Assembly: GCA_036733345.1 (NCBI GenBank)
Contig: DAINAR010000090.1
Span: 1 to 7,734 of the forward strand
Direction: 5' to 3'
Source of the DNA: JAFGMQ01 sp036733345
Lineage (GTDB): Bacteria; Desulfobacterota; DSM-4660; Desulfatiglandales; Desulfatiglandaceae
DNA length: 7,734 bases
Positions 1 through 6,593 of the stretch are shown one piece after another; the first letter of the stretch is position 1, and every line of letters begins with the position of its first letter. Below the pieces are notes generated by a model, which had not been told where the DNA came from, did not search any database, and was given only the letters and a program-made list of their open reading frames with translations. The position numbers and the translations under genes were made by a program.

Positions 1-227
1 GCATAAAGATCTACAAGCCTGACGCCTTTAAATTCATTAATACGGTTATCCGGTGACACATAGCACGATCTTCTGATCAACACTATATCCATACCATAAC
101 GGGCCAGCCTGGGAAATAGTTCCTCACAATGGGTTTCCACACCACCCTGAATGGCAGGGATTCCTCTTGTTCCTGTGACAACAACCTTCAATCTAGAAAT
201 ATCCCTCTGTTTTGATTCTGGTTTCAT
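1..227 (-). CDS. Family 4 glycosyltransferase, N-terminal part (cut by window edge)
   Basis: The last 227 bases encode, on the minus strand, the first 75 residues of a glycosyltransferase whose rest lies outside the window. VVVTGTRGIPAIQGGVE (15-31) is the first strand and Gly-rich loop of the GT4 subgroup often labelled DUF1972 or rhamnosyltransferase-like, and a helix with CEELFPRLA follows. By memory, the GTRGIP-x-IQGGVETHCEEL form is common in Bacteroidota polysaccharide loci. I use the ATG at 227-225, which has AAAAAGG five bases upstream, one of the few plausible ribosome binding sites here, and overlaps the reductase gene by 35 bases. An alternative is the TTG at 191-189, one base after the reductase stop; it would give a leader-free LKVVVTG start, which fits family members beginning MKI. 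The gene is probably the next step of the same glycan assembly. Confidence 0.88.
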   Translation of the reverse strand, partial: MKPESKQRDISRLKVVVTGTRGIPAIQGGVETHCEELFPRLARYGMDIVLIRRSCYVSPDNRINEFKGVRLVDLY

Positions 228-831
228 CGATGCCTTTTTCTAACAGGATATCGTATACATCATCAATCATGCTATAATTGCCACATAGGAAATAAAATGC
301 AGATATGTCGATCAACTCATCTCTAATGTAATTTGTTACTCTGCCATAATAATCTCCCATGGCGTCACCAGTTGTACAGCAGGAATATTTATTCAGGTAG
401 TGGTCTTTGTCGTACGCTTCATTGTAATACCTTATGCCATGAATAATTCTATAGTTCAACTCAGGATATGACAATATAAAGCTATGATACGGAGAGATGC
501 CAGTACCAGTAGCTATGAACCAGTGTCTTGCTGATAGAATTGCATCAGTATCGATTGTGAAGGAACCATGCGGTGATCCCACTGATACTACATCACCAGA
601 CTTGAGGAGCTTCAATTTATTCGAGATATTTCCGTTCTTTACTTCCTTCACCAGAATTTCAATATAGTCATCATTAATACCGCTATAGATTGAATATGGA
701 CGGTCATCATCGTCCTTTATGCCAACATTTATGTGCTGCCCGGGGGTAAATATCAGGTCTTTTCTTTCGAAACGAAGTATGTAGGCAGATCCATTAAATT
801 CACGTCTGCTAATTATCTTGTGAAAGCGCAT
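193..831 (-). CDS. FAD/NAD(P)H oxidoreductase of the ferredoxin-reductase fold
   Basis: A 212-residue flavoprotein. It has an FAD-binding barrel with RPYSIYS (44-50, the RxYS flavin motif) and GNISNKL (67-73, the phosphate-contacting loop). A pyridine nucleotide domain follows with ATGTGISPY (107-115), HGIRYYNEAYD (131-141), LCGNYSMI (182-189) and a C-terminal EGYF whose aromatic end is typical of ferredoxin-NADP reductases. There is no plant-type [2Fe-2S] domain, so an external electron partner is expected. The frame opens at a TTG (882-880) that overlaps the previous gene, but the 17 residues so added do not resemble the family and the ATG at 831 puts the first strand at residue 3; I use that, leaving a 40-base gap. 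Lying directly after the radical SAM gene, it could supply that enzyme with electrons through a ferredoxin or flavodoxin, or reduce a sugar intermediate as E3-type reductases do. Both are inference. It is shorter than the usual Fpr of about 250 residues. Confidence 0.88.
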   Translation of the reverse strand: MRFHKIISRREFNGSAYILRFERKDLIFTPGQHINVGIKDDDDRPYSIYSGINDDYIEILVKEVKNGNISNKLKLLKSGDVVSVGSPHGSFTIDTDAILSARHWFIATGTGISPYHSFILSYPELNYRIIHGIRYYNEAYDKDHYLNKYSCCTTGDAMGDYYGRVTNYIRDELIDISAFYFLCGNYSMIDDVYDILLEKGIDETRIKTEGYF

Positions 832-871
832 TACGTGTAAAATTATCGAGATACAATAAGGGTTATACGTA

Positions 872-2008
872 TTACTCCTCAACCAATGGGAGGTCAGGAT
901 CAGGTTTTACTCCCTTATTATCTGTAAATGGCTTCATACGTGCATAATTCAGGTCACCCTGAAGAGGATTCTGACCAACATTGTAATATGGTATTTTATC
1001 GAAATCTGGAACTTTACCTAAGAGGCTCTTGGTTTTGTTTTCAACAATCCATTGTGCAGGATGCCTTATGTACTTCTTCATCACAGGAGCAGCAGTCCCC
1101 ACCATCCAACAATTTTTCGGACAGATTTTTACCAGGTTCCGGACTTTTACCGCTTGTTCACTGAACCACAGTTCCTCGAAAGTATCAAAATCCCTTATAT
1201 TCCCCATACTCTCTTTCCATATCCTGTCTTCCAAACCATTACAAGGGTACACTTCACCATAGGGTTCTATGAAATAGTTTTCCATTCCTGCTTCGCATGG
1301 AAGCATCCGTTTACCTCCTCTTATGTAATTAATCAGACCCAGATTAAAAAACGCGCGTGCCCAGCTCTTGGGATTGTTTTCTTTTAGCAATTCTTCAATT
1401 AGCTCCTCAAAATGGCTAACAACAACATCTTGGTTGGTCACCTTGTTATCATCCTTATGAAAGTAGTATGAATTGTGAAAGGTAGCTGTCGCGAATTCCA
1501 TCTTGAGTTTCTTTGACAATCGGTACAACCAAAGCATATCTTCAGAATTCTTATTGGACACAGTAATTCCAAAACCAATATCCTTGACTCCCATTTCGCG
1601 AAGCTTGAGCAGAACCTTAAGGCCATTATCAAAGCCTCCCGGACGTCCTCTAAGATCATCATTTGCCTGGGACAAACCTTCAATGCTCACCCTGATCCCA
1701 ATTTTGGGGAATTTCTTTGCCAGCTTAATTATTCTATCATAATGCCAACCAGATGTGGAAATAACAACCCGAGGAGCTTTTGTAAACAGTACTGAGACAA
1801 TATCCTCCAGATCACGTCGCTGAAAAGGTTCGCCTCCTGTTACATTGGCAAACTTAAGTGGAGATAGTTTCTCTAGATCCTTAGCTGTGATCTCTTTCCT
1901 CTCATCAGTAGGAAATTTCCAGATATTGCACATTTTACACCGCATCTGACACCGGTATGTTGTTATAATTGAGGCATCACTGGGTAGTGAAAGTTTTTCT
2001 TGTTTCAT
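872..2008 (-). CDS. Radical SAM enzyme with twitch-like auxiliary iron-sulfur site
   Basis: A 378-residue radical SAM protein. The first [4Fe-4S] cluster that cleaves S-adenosylmethionine is bound by C20, C24 and C27 in CQMRCKMC. GGEP (58-61) is the SAM-amino-group motif, and SIEG (108-111) fits a later strand of the partial barrel. The C-terminal part has C238-x12-G251-x4-C256 and then C296-x3-C300. This is the first half of a SPASM pattern plus one pair, enough for a single auxiliary cluster as in twitch-domain enzymes such as BtrN, but lacking the cysteines for a second cluster. About 75 residues follow, rich in Pro, Lys and aromatics. The frame reaches a TTG at 2011-2009; the adjacent ATG is the better start. 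It sits between a glycosyltransferase and a flavin reductase, so oxidation or rearrangement of a sugar or sugar precursor is a reasonable inference. Peptide modification, typical of full SPASM enzymes, is less likely because no precursor peptide gene is visible. Confidence 0.9.
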   Translation of the reverse strand: MKQEKLSLPSDASIITTYRCQMRCKMCNIWKFPTDERKEITAKDLEKLSPLKFANVTGGEPFQRRDLEDIVSVLFTKAPRVVISTSGWHYDRIIKLAKKFPKIGIRVSIEGLSQANDDLRGRPGGFDNGLKVLLKLREMGVKDIGFGITVSNKNSEDMLWLYRLSKKLKMEFATATFHNSYYFHKDDNKVTNQDVVVSHFEELIEELLKENNPKSWARAFFNLGLINYIRGGKRMLPCEAGMENYFIEPYGEVYPCNGLEDRIWKESMGNIRDFDTFEELWFSEQAVKVRNLVKICPKNCWMVGTAAPVMKKYIRHPAQWIVENKTKSLLGKVPDFDKIPYYNVGQNPLQGDLNYARMKPFTDNKGVKPDPDLPLVEE

Positions 2009-2024
2009 CAATTTTTCTCAGTTA

Positions 2025-3239
2025 TTATATCCCTCTGTGTAAGTGAACAGCACTTTTATAAATGTCTGATAATTTTTCATAGTAGCGCTCTGAACTAAAG
2101 TTCAGCTGTGTATCATGTGAAATTTCATTACGGAGGAATTGATTGTTATTTTGCCATAAATTCTCAATTTTTGACCTCATATCCTGGACATTGCCTGCTT
2201 CAAATAATAAACCATTCAAGCCCGGCATTATTAATTCGGGAATTCCTCCCATATTCGATCCGAGGACAGGAACTCCCATCCATAAAGCTTCCAAAATAGT
2301 TAACGGATTGTTTTCATAGACTTCAGAAGGCAGCACCAGGAATTTCGATCCTGCGATAAGATTTCTCAACTCAACTCCTGTCCTGTGTCCCATAAATTCA
2401 ACATGCTTCATTCTGTTTCCTGCAATCAGTTCTTCCTCCATAGGGCCAGTTCCTATTATCTTCAGGTTGTATACTCCTAAAGCAGATGCAGCCTCTAGAA
2501 GTGTCTTGATGCCCTTCTCTGAACTTAACCTACCAACATAACAATAATATGATTGATTTGTTTCTTGGATTTCAGCCTGGCCCGGAGCGTTAACAAAATT
2601 GTGGAGAACAGTAATTTTGTCCGAATTAAAGCCACCTTGGACCATCTTGTCCTTTAAAAATTTACTGGGTGAGATAAACCTGGCAGTCAAGTCATCAAGT
2701 TTCGAAGAATTCCAGTGTCTGGCCTCAAAATACGCAACAAGGCTGGCATAAAGATTATTTTTAATACATCGTTTCCTGATGACACTCCACTTCTTCTCAA
2801 GGCAAGCCTCACAAGGCTTGCCGTTGCTTAAAAACAAATAAGCTGGGCATACTAGCTTATAGTCATGCAAGGTCCACACTACAGGAATTTTCTTTTTTTG
2901 ACAGATAAATGCGATTACTGGTGATAGTTGGGAGTGTATATTGTTTAAGTGAACCACATCAGGTCTAAAATCATCTAGTAACTGTGTGAACTTTCCCCTA
3001 ACCTCTGATGCGCCAAAGGGTCTAACCAATAAAGATATCAGGCCTTTAAGGCTTCTCCTGTTAAAATCAATATGACTTGGAAAATAGCTTTCATATTTCG
3101 AAGTCAGGTTGGATGGATGATGCATTGAGAATAAAGCCACATCATTGCCCTTGGAAGCAAGCAGTTTCTCAAGTTCAATCGTATAGATGCAATCGCCCCC
3201 ACGTGGGTAATAAAACTTATTTACAAGCAACACCCTCAT
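2025..3239 (-). CDS. Family 4 glycosyltransferase, second of a duplicated pair
   Basis: A 404-residue GT4 enzyme paralogous to the gene just upstream. The open frame starts at a TTG (3245-3243), but the ATG two codons later gives MRVLLVNKFYYPRGG, which aligns residue for residue with the paralogue's start, so I call 3239. Shared motifs are HLNNIHSQLSP (97-107), WTLHDYKLVCPAY (122-134), YVGRLSSEKG (234-243), E-x7-E (E309, E317, in YENNPLTILEA) and GGIPELI (331-337). The same C-x11-C-x2-C-x11-C cysteines occur at 131, 143, 146 and 158. The main differences are at residues 221-230, the C-terminal 50 residues, and the residues just before the first catalytic Glu (SEVYE here, SNWFE in the paralogue), near the expected donor pocket. 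It probably adds a different or successive sugar in the same glycan (inference). It ends in a tandem TAATAA stop, 16 bases before the radical SAM ATG. Confidence 0.93.
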   Translation of the reverse strand: MRVLLVNKFYYPRGGDCIYTIELEKLLASKGNDVALFSMHHPSNLTSKYESYFPSHIDFNRRSLKGLISLLVRPFGASEVRGKFTQLLDDFRPDVVHLNNIHSQLSPVIAFICQKKKIPVVWTLHDYKLVCPAYLFLSNGKPCEACLEKKWSVIRKRCIKNNLYASLVAYFEARHWNSSKLDDLTARFISPSKFLKDKMVQGGFNSDKITVLHNFVNAPGQAEIQETNQSYYCYVGRLSSEKGIKTLLEAASALGVYNLKIIGTGPMEEELIAGNRMKHVEFMGHRTGVELRNLIAGSKFLVLPSEVYENNPLTILEALWMGVPVLGSNMGGIPELIMPGLNGLLFEAGNVQDMRSKIENLWQNNNQFLRNEISHDTQLNFSSERYYEKLSDIYKSAVHLHRGI

Positions 3240-3312
3240 AGCCAATGTATTCTGGAAAGAAAAAGTTGTGACAACATAAAAAACTATTTTCTGATAACGT
3301 TTTCATAACGAA
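3240..3312. other. Intergenic gap between the two paralogous glycosyltransferases
   Basis: At 73 bases this is the longest stretch without a coding region in the window. It is AT-rich. On the minus strand it contains CGTTAT twice, ten bases apart, and an 11-base dyad with a single central base (3265-3275, GTTGT-G-ACAAC on the plus strand). I see no convincing -35/-10 pair, no Bacteroidota-type TAnnTTTG box with an upstream TTTG, no terminator hairpin followed by a T run, and no Shine-Dalgarno close to the downstream ATG. It could carry a weak internal promoter or mRNA processing site, but nothing here proves it. Confidence 0.4.
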
Positions 3313-4533
3313 TCACTCCATTTTATGTCTTTCTGATTTTAACAAATTCCCATAAAGATTAATCAAAGACTGGTAATAGCGGTTTGAAGAATATTTATTT
3401 AGTGCATCAGCTGAAATTTTGCTTCTGTCAAAGCTACTATGATCCTCCCATATAGATTTAATCTTTAGCCTTAATTCATCTGCATTCTCCGCCGTAAACA
3501 GAATCCCATTGAAGCCAGGCTTGATCAACTCCGGGATTCCGCCAATGTCTGAACCTATAACTGGAGTGCCCAAACATAATGATTCCAGGATAATCAAAGG
3601 ATTATTTTCAAACCAGTTTGATGGAACTATCATAAATTTTGAACCTGAAATTATTGTTCTTAATTCTTTGCCGGTTTTATATCCCAAAAATTCAACATTA
3701 CTGTTTTTCCCGACAGCGATCAATTTATGTTCAAGAGGACCTGCACCAATTATTTTAAGTTTGTAATCTGGTAATTCTGCGGCAGCTTTTAACAATAGAT
3801 CAACCCCCTTTTCCGGGCTTAATCTTCCGACATAACAGTAATATTCCTCTTTTGTGCCGGGATCAACTGTCAGGTTTTTCGAATTAACAAAATTGTTCAG
3901 GACTACTATCTTATCTTCAGTAAAGCCTCCCTTAATCATTTTTGTTTTTAAGAAAACACTGGGCGAAATAAAAAGGTCTGCTATCTTGGTTAACTTGTCA
4001 GGGTGCCAGAATCGCGCCTCAAAGTATGCAACCAGACTGGCCATTAGATTACGCTTAATACATTTCTTGCTTACTACGCTCCATTTTTTTTTATAGCATG
4101 CTTCACACGGTCTCCCCTCACTCATTAACAGATATGCCGGGCAGACCAATTTATAATCGTGAAGAGTCCAAACTACAGGAATCTTCTTCCTGTAACCCAG
4201 ACTGGCAATAATGGGGGATAATTGAGAATGTATGTTATTAAGATGTATTATATCCGGTTTAAAATCATCCACTAGTTGATTGAAGCGCTTCCTGACCTCG
4301 AATGACCCAAAAGGCCGGATCAGGAGGTTAACAAGACTTTTTAGATTTCGTCTGTTAAAATCAACATGACTTGGGAAATAATCAGAATATTCAGAAGTCA
4401 GATTTGATGGGTGCTGCATTGAAAACACCGCCACCTCATGACCGTTATCCTTAAGAAGTTGCTCAAGTTCGATTGTATAGATACAATCACCTCCCCTGGG
4501 ATAGTAGAATTTATTTGCCAGAAGAATTTTCAT
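3313..4533 (-). CDS. Family 4 glycosyltransferase, first of a duplicated pair
   Basis: A 406-residue GT4 enzyme complete from MKILLANKFYYPRGG, a first strand plus Gly-rich loop, to a C-terminal YY-x-SLINLY helix. Other marks are HLNNIHSQLSP (97-107) and WTLHDYKLVCPAY (122-134) in the N-terminal acceptor domain, YVGRLSPEKG (234-243) opening the donor domain, the catalytic-type E-x7-E (E309, E317, within FENNPLIILES), and GGIPELI (331-337). Four cysteines at 131, 143, 146 and 158 are spaced C-x11-C-x2-C-x11-C, possibly a structural metal site. The protein lacks a signal peptide and should act at the cytoplasmic membrane face. The ATG lies inside the end of the phosphohydrolase gene, preceded by a run of A residues rather than a Shine-Dalgarno. 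It is about 61% identical, without gaps, to the next gene product (hand alignment). Donor and acceptor sugars are unknown. Confidence 0.93.
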   Translation of the reverse strand: MKILLANKFYYPRGGDCIYTIELEQLLKDNGHEVAVFSMQHPSNLTSEYSDYFPSHVDFNRRNLKSLVNLLIRPFGSFEVRKRFNQLVDDFKPDIIHLNNIHSQLSPIIASLGYRKKIPVVWTLHDYKLVCPAYLLMSEGRPCEACYKKKWSVVSKKCIKRNLMASLVAYFEARFWHPDKLTKIADLFISPSVFLKTKMIKGGFTEDKIVVLNNFVNSKNLTVDPGTKEEYYCYVGRLSPEKGVDLLLKAAAELPDYKLKIIGAGPLEHKLIAVGKNSNVEFLGYKTGKELRTIISGSKFMIVPSNWFENNPLIILESLCLGTPVIGSDIGGIPELIKPGFNGILFTAENADELRLKIKSIWEDHSSFDRSKISADALNKYSSNRYYQSLINLYGNLLKSERHKME

Positions 4534-5941
4534 ACAGAAGTTTTTTTATAAAATCACTAAATCCAAGGATTGTGGATGGTGGTTGTATATCAGTCTTGTT
4601 CTCTTTATGGAAATATCCGAATGTTCCCGAACCAAAATGTCCACCAGAGATTCTAAAATGTGTTTTGCTTTTTTCCATTAATTGTCCAAAAAAACTGAAC
4701 TCAATCCCATTATCGGGAGGTAATTCCACCAAGACATCAGGTAACCTGTCTTGAAACTCTCCATGGTAAAAGTCTTCAGACTTCTCTATCATAATAGGTT
4801 TTGGAATTTCACCGGAGTTTAATGTGGATACAAGTTCGCGGAACGCAGCTTCTTTTGTTGGTTTATCAGCTTTTTTGACTTTTTCGCCAAAATTTAGTCC
4901 TACATAAGGTTTTTTACCCGAAAATAAATCATCAGTGTAGCAGACTGAATTAATTTTATCGATCATATAATCTGATTTCTTCAGTTTTCCAATCCCTTTA
5001 ACCCTTTTAAGAGATGCGGCTATTTTATCTAATAACTTGAGCCGTGACAGGATTGAAATTACTATAGTTTTCAGTATTTGAATACGCCTGGAAGAGGCTG
5101 TCTCATACTCTTTCTTAAAAATCAATAGCCCGGCTTTTCTAAGGTACTCATTAAGGTTAATCAAGTTGAAAGGTCTTTGACTGAAACCATGGTCACTTAT
5201 TAAGAGCACAATATCTTCGCCTTTCAGTCTCTTTATCAGAGAACCAATTCTATCATCAAAGTCCCTAAGCAGCCTCGGGATACAGTTCGAAAAATAATCA
5301 TCTTCTTCGTACAGAGGGTCACTTCGGTCATAATACCTCCATGTATAATGCTGCAATCTGTCAAGTGTGGTGAAAGTCACAAACGCAAGATCAAATTGAT
5401 CTTTTGCCAACTGATAATCAAATTCTTTCCACAACCTATCAGTGTCAGTGAAAATTTTCTCCATTTCAGCCTTTAAACTAACTAAATTGGAGATTGCACT
5501 GTATCCTCCCAAAACATCCGGATACAATGAATCGGTATTCTCGGGAAATATCGAATGATCACCTTCAATAAAGGCAGGCCCGCTTTCCATTATTCCGTTA
5601 ATCTGCCAGGCGGGATAAGCCAAAAATGGATTAATAACAAGACACTTGAGGCCGCGATCTGAATAATGGTCCCAGAATGTTTTTCCTTTTAATACAAATC
5701 CATGTGTTGATCCAAAATCGTCAACACTCTCAACATAATCCTTTCCTCTTATAATTCCATGCTCAGCAGGATTCAGACCCGTAAATATGGTCGTCCATGC
5801 AGGAACCGAATCTGCAGGAAAAACGGACTCAATTGAACATAAAATTCCTTCTGCCCCAATCTTTCTAAAATTTGGCAAAGAATCGATATGTCGGTCGATT
5901 ATATTCTTATCAAGGCCATCAATCCCTATTATCGTGACCAT
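4511..5941 (-). CDS. Alkaline-phosphatase-superfamily phosphohydrolase/phosphodiesterase, cytoplasmic
   Basis: A 476-residue protein resembling the type I phosphodiesterase / COG3379-like branch of the alkaline phosphatase superfamily, two-metal enzymes that cleave or transfer phosphate mono- or diesters. A full set of candidate metal ligands is visible: D8 in GIDGLD, a probable nucleophile S45 in PADSVPAW, D193 and H197 in LDRLQH, D249 and H250 in SDHGF, and H435 in SGGHFG. TGLNPAEHGI (54-63) is the typical segment after the nucleophile. Residues about 284-321 are basic and hydrophobic and could form an amphipathic helix. No signal peptide or transmembrane segment is seen, unlike secreted nucleotide pyrophosphatases or LtaS-type enzymes, so a cytoplasmic or inner-face location is inferred. 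The start codon lies within the end of the kinase gene (23-base overlap) and the 3' end overlaps the next glycosyltransferase by 23 bases, suggesting coupled translation. The substrate cannot be read from sequence. A phosphosugar, nucleotide sugar or lipid-linked phosphate is plausible given the neighbours. Confidence 0.88.
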   Translation of the reverse strand: MVTIIGIDGLDKNIIDRHIDSLPNFRKIGAEGILCSIESVFPADSVPAWTTIFTGLNPAEHGIIRGKDYVESVDDFGSTHGFVLKGKTFWDHYSDRGLKCLVINPFLAYPAWQINGIMESGPAFIEGDHSIFPENTDSLYPDVLGGYSAISNLVSLKAEMEKIFTDTDRLWKEFDYQLAKDQFDLAFVTFTTLDRLQHYTWRYYDRSDPLYEEDDYFSNCIPRLLRDFDDRIGSLIKRLKGEDIVLLISDHGFSQRPFNLINLNEYLRKAGLLIFKKEYETASSRRIQILKTIVISILSRLKLLDKIAASLKRVKGIGKLKKSDYMIDKINSVCYTDDLFSGKKPYVGLNFGEKVKKADKPTKEAAFRELVSTLNSGEIPKPIMIEKSEDFYHGEFQDRLPDVLVELPPDNGIEFSFFGQLMEKSKTHFRISGGHFGSGTFGYFHKENKTDIQPPSTILGFSDFIKKLLYENSSGK

Positions 5942-6593
5942 CTACGTTCAATATTTTTAATATCGTCTTAATTGCGTTATTGAAAGGGCCATTGTTATCG
6001 ATAATATAACCGCTCCCCAGCTCTTTTATTATATCCCTGTATACTTTATCCCTTTCTTTCAGGTAAGTTAAACCAGGTATATCATTTTTCCGGCTTAAAG
6101 CTACTTCAGGCCTGACGGAAATAAAAAAGACTGCATCAAATTGATTGCAGATACGGATAAACTTTTTGTAGATCAATGTATCCGACAGGTCGCCGAAATT
6201 AACAGTCTGATCAGCTATAAAATCAATCACAAACCTGTCAATAATAACCGTATGTTTATCGATGGCTCTTATCTTCCTTAATACTGGGAGAATCTGGAAT
6301 AGATAATCTATGGAAAAAAGTGTCAGCAAAGTGAATTTCACAATTTTGTTTCCTGACAATTTCTTTTTTCTCATCTGCCATTCATTGTATTCAGAAGCAG
6401 AAATCTTGTTATAATCACCATCATGTGAAATAGTTCTCTTTTTAAACCCTCTGACCAGGAATCTTGCTAATTTCGGAGAATATCGCGCCCATATTCTTTC
6501 AGAATCAATATTTAATTCCGCCAGATGTTCTTCGATCTGGGTAATCAGAGCAGTTTTCCCGGATCCATCAATACCTGTCAGATAAATAATCAT
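5919..6593 (-). CDS. Thymidylate-kinase-like P-loop kinase of a glycan cluster
   Basis: A 224-residue P-loop protein of the size and layout of the thymidylate kinase family. The Walker A loop GIDGSGKT spans residues 7-14. WARYSP (35-40) sits where Tmk proteins have their substrate-contacting Arg after strand 2. An Asp-Arg-Phe triad (119-121, in VIIDRF) matches the DR[YF] motif. RPEVALSRK (161-169) resembles the strand and Arg of the LID region, followed by a charged stretch ERDKVY. The open frame extends to a TTG at 6602-6600, but the ATG at 6593-6591 places the first strand at residue 1 as expected in this family, so I use it. The gene overlaps the glycosyltransferase upstream by 26 bases and the phosphohydrolase downstream by 23. 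Its location inside a glycosyltransferase operon and the loss of the usual Ser after the DR motif (DRFVID) make a housekeeping dTMP kinase role unlikely. Phosphorylation of a nucleotide, sugar or lipid precursor is inferred; the substrate is unknown. Confidence 0.85.
   Translation of the reverse strand: MIIYLTGIDGSGKTALITQIEEHLAELNIDSERIWARYSPKLARFLVRGFKKRTISHDGDYNKISASEYNEWQMRKKKLSGNKIVKFTLLTLFSIDYLFQILPVLRKIRAIDKHTVIIDRFVIDFIADQTVNFGDLSDTLIYKKFIRICNQFDAVFFISVRPEVALSRKNDIPGLTYLKERDKVYRDIIKELGSGYIIDNNGPFNNAIKTILKILNVDGHDNRD

Larger units (their letters stand above)
2025..4533 (-). repeat. Tandem duplication of a glycosyltransferase gene
   Basis: The two adjacent genes at 4533-3313 and 3239-2025 encode proteins that align over 400 residues with no insertion or deletion. 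By hand count about 244 of 400 positions are identical: about 130 of the first 180 and about 114 of the remaining 220. They arose from one ancestral gene by tandem duplication, or by acquisition of two close relatives. The DNA has diverged too far for this to be a recent copy, since synonymous differences are visible throughout, for example in the codons for the identical YYPRGGDCIYTIELE segment. Confidence 0.85.

Noticed and set aside
865..872. Eight-base palindrome ATACGTAT near the radical SAM stop codon
   Set aside because: It is short, AT-rich and expected by chance, with no spacing to a promoter or repeat copy nearby.
928..1387. Three plus-strand open frames of 77-111 codons inside the radical SAM gene
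   Set aside because: They lie antisense to a protein with clear radical SAM motifs, overlap each other in different frames, and show no recognisable domain.
1438..1683. A minus-strand open frame of 81 codons within the radical SAM gene
   Set aside because: It is an out-of-frame shadow of the radical SAM coding sequence with no start context or family resemblance.
872..2008. Radical SAM protein as a peptide-maturation (RiPP) enzyme
   Set aside because: No small precursor-like open frame, protease or exporter is present nearby, the SPASM region is reduced, and the neighbours are glycosyltransferases.
3509..4096. Plus-strand open frames opposite the first paralogous glycosyltransferase
   Set aside because: The minus-strand reading carries conserved GT4 motifs throughout; the plus-strand products look like antisense translation.
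4473..4754. A plus-strand open frame across the phosphohydrolase/glycosyltransferase junction
   Set aside because: It covers the conserved metal-binding His region of the phosphohydrolase on the other strand and has no recognisable features.
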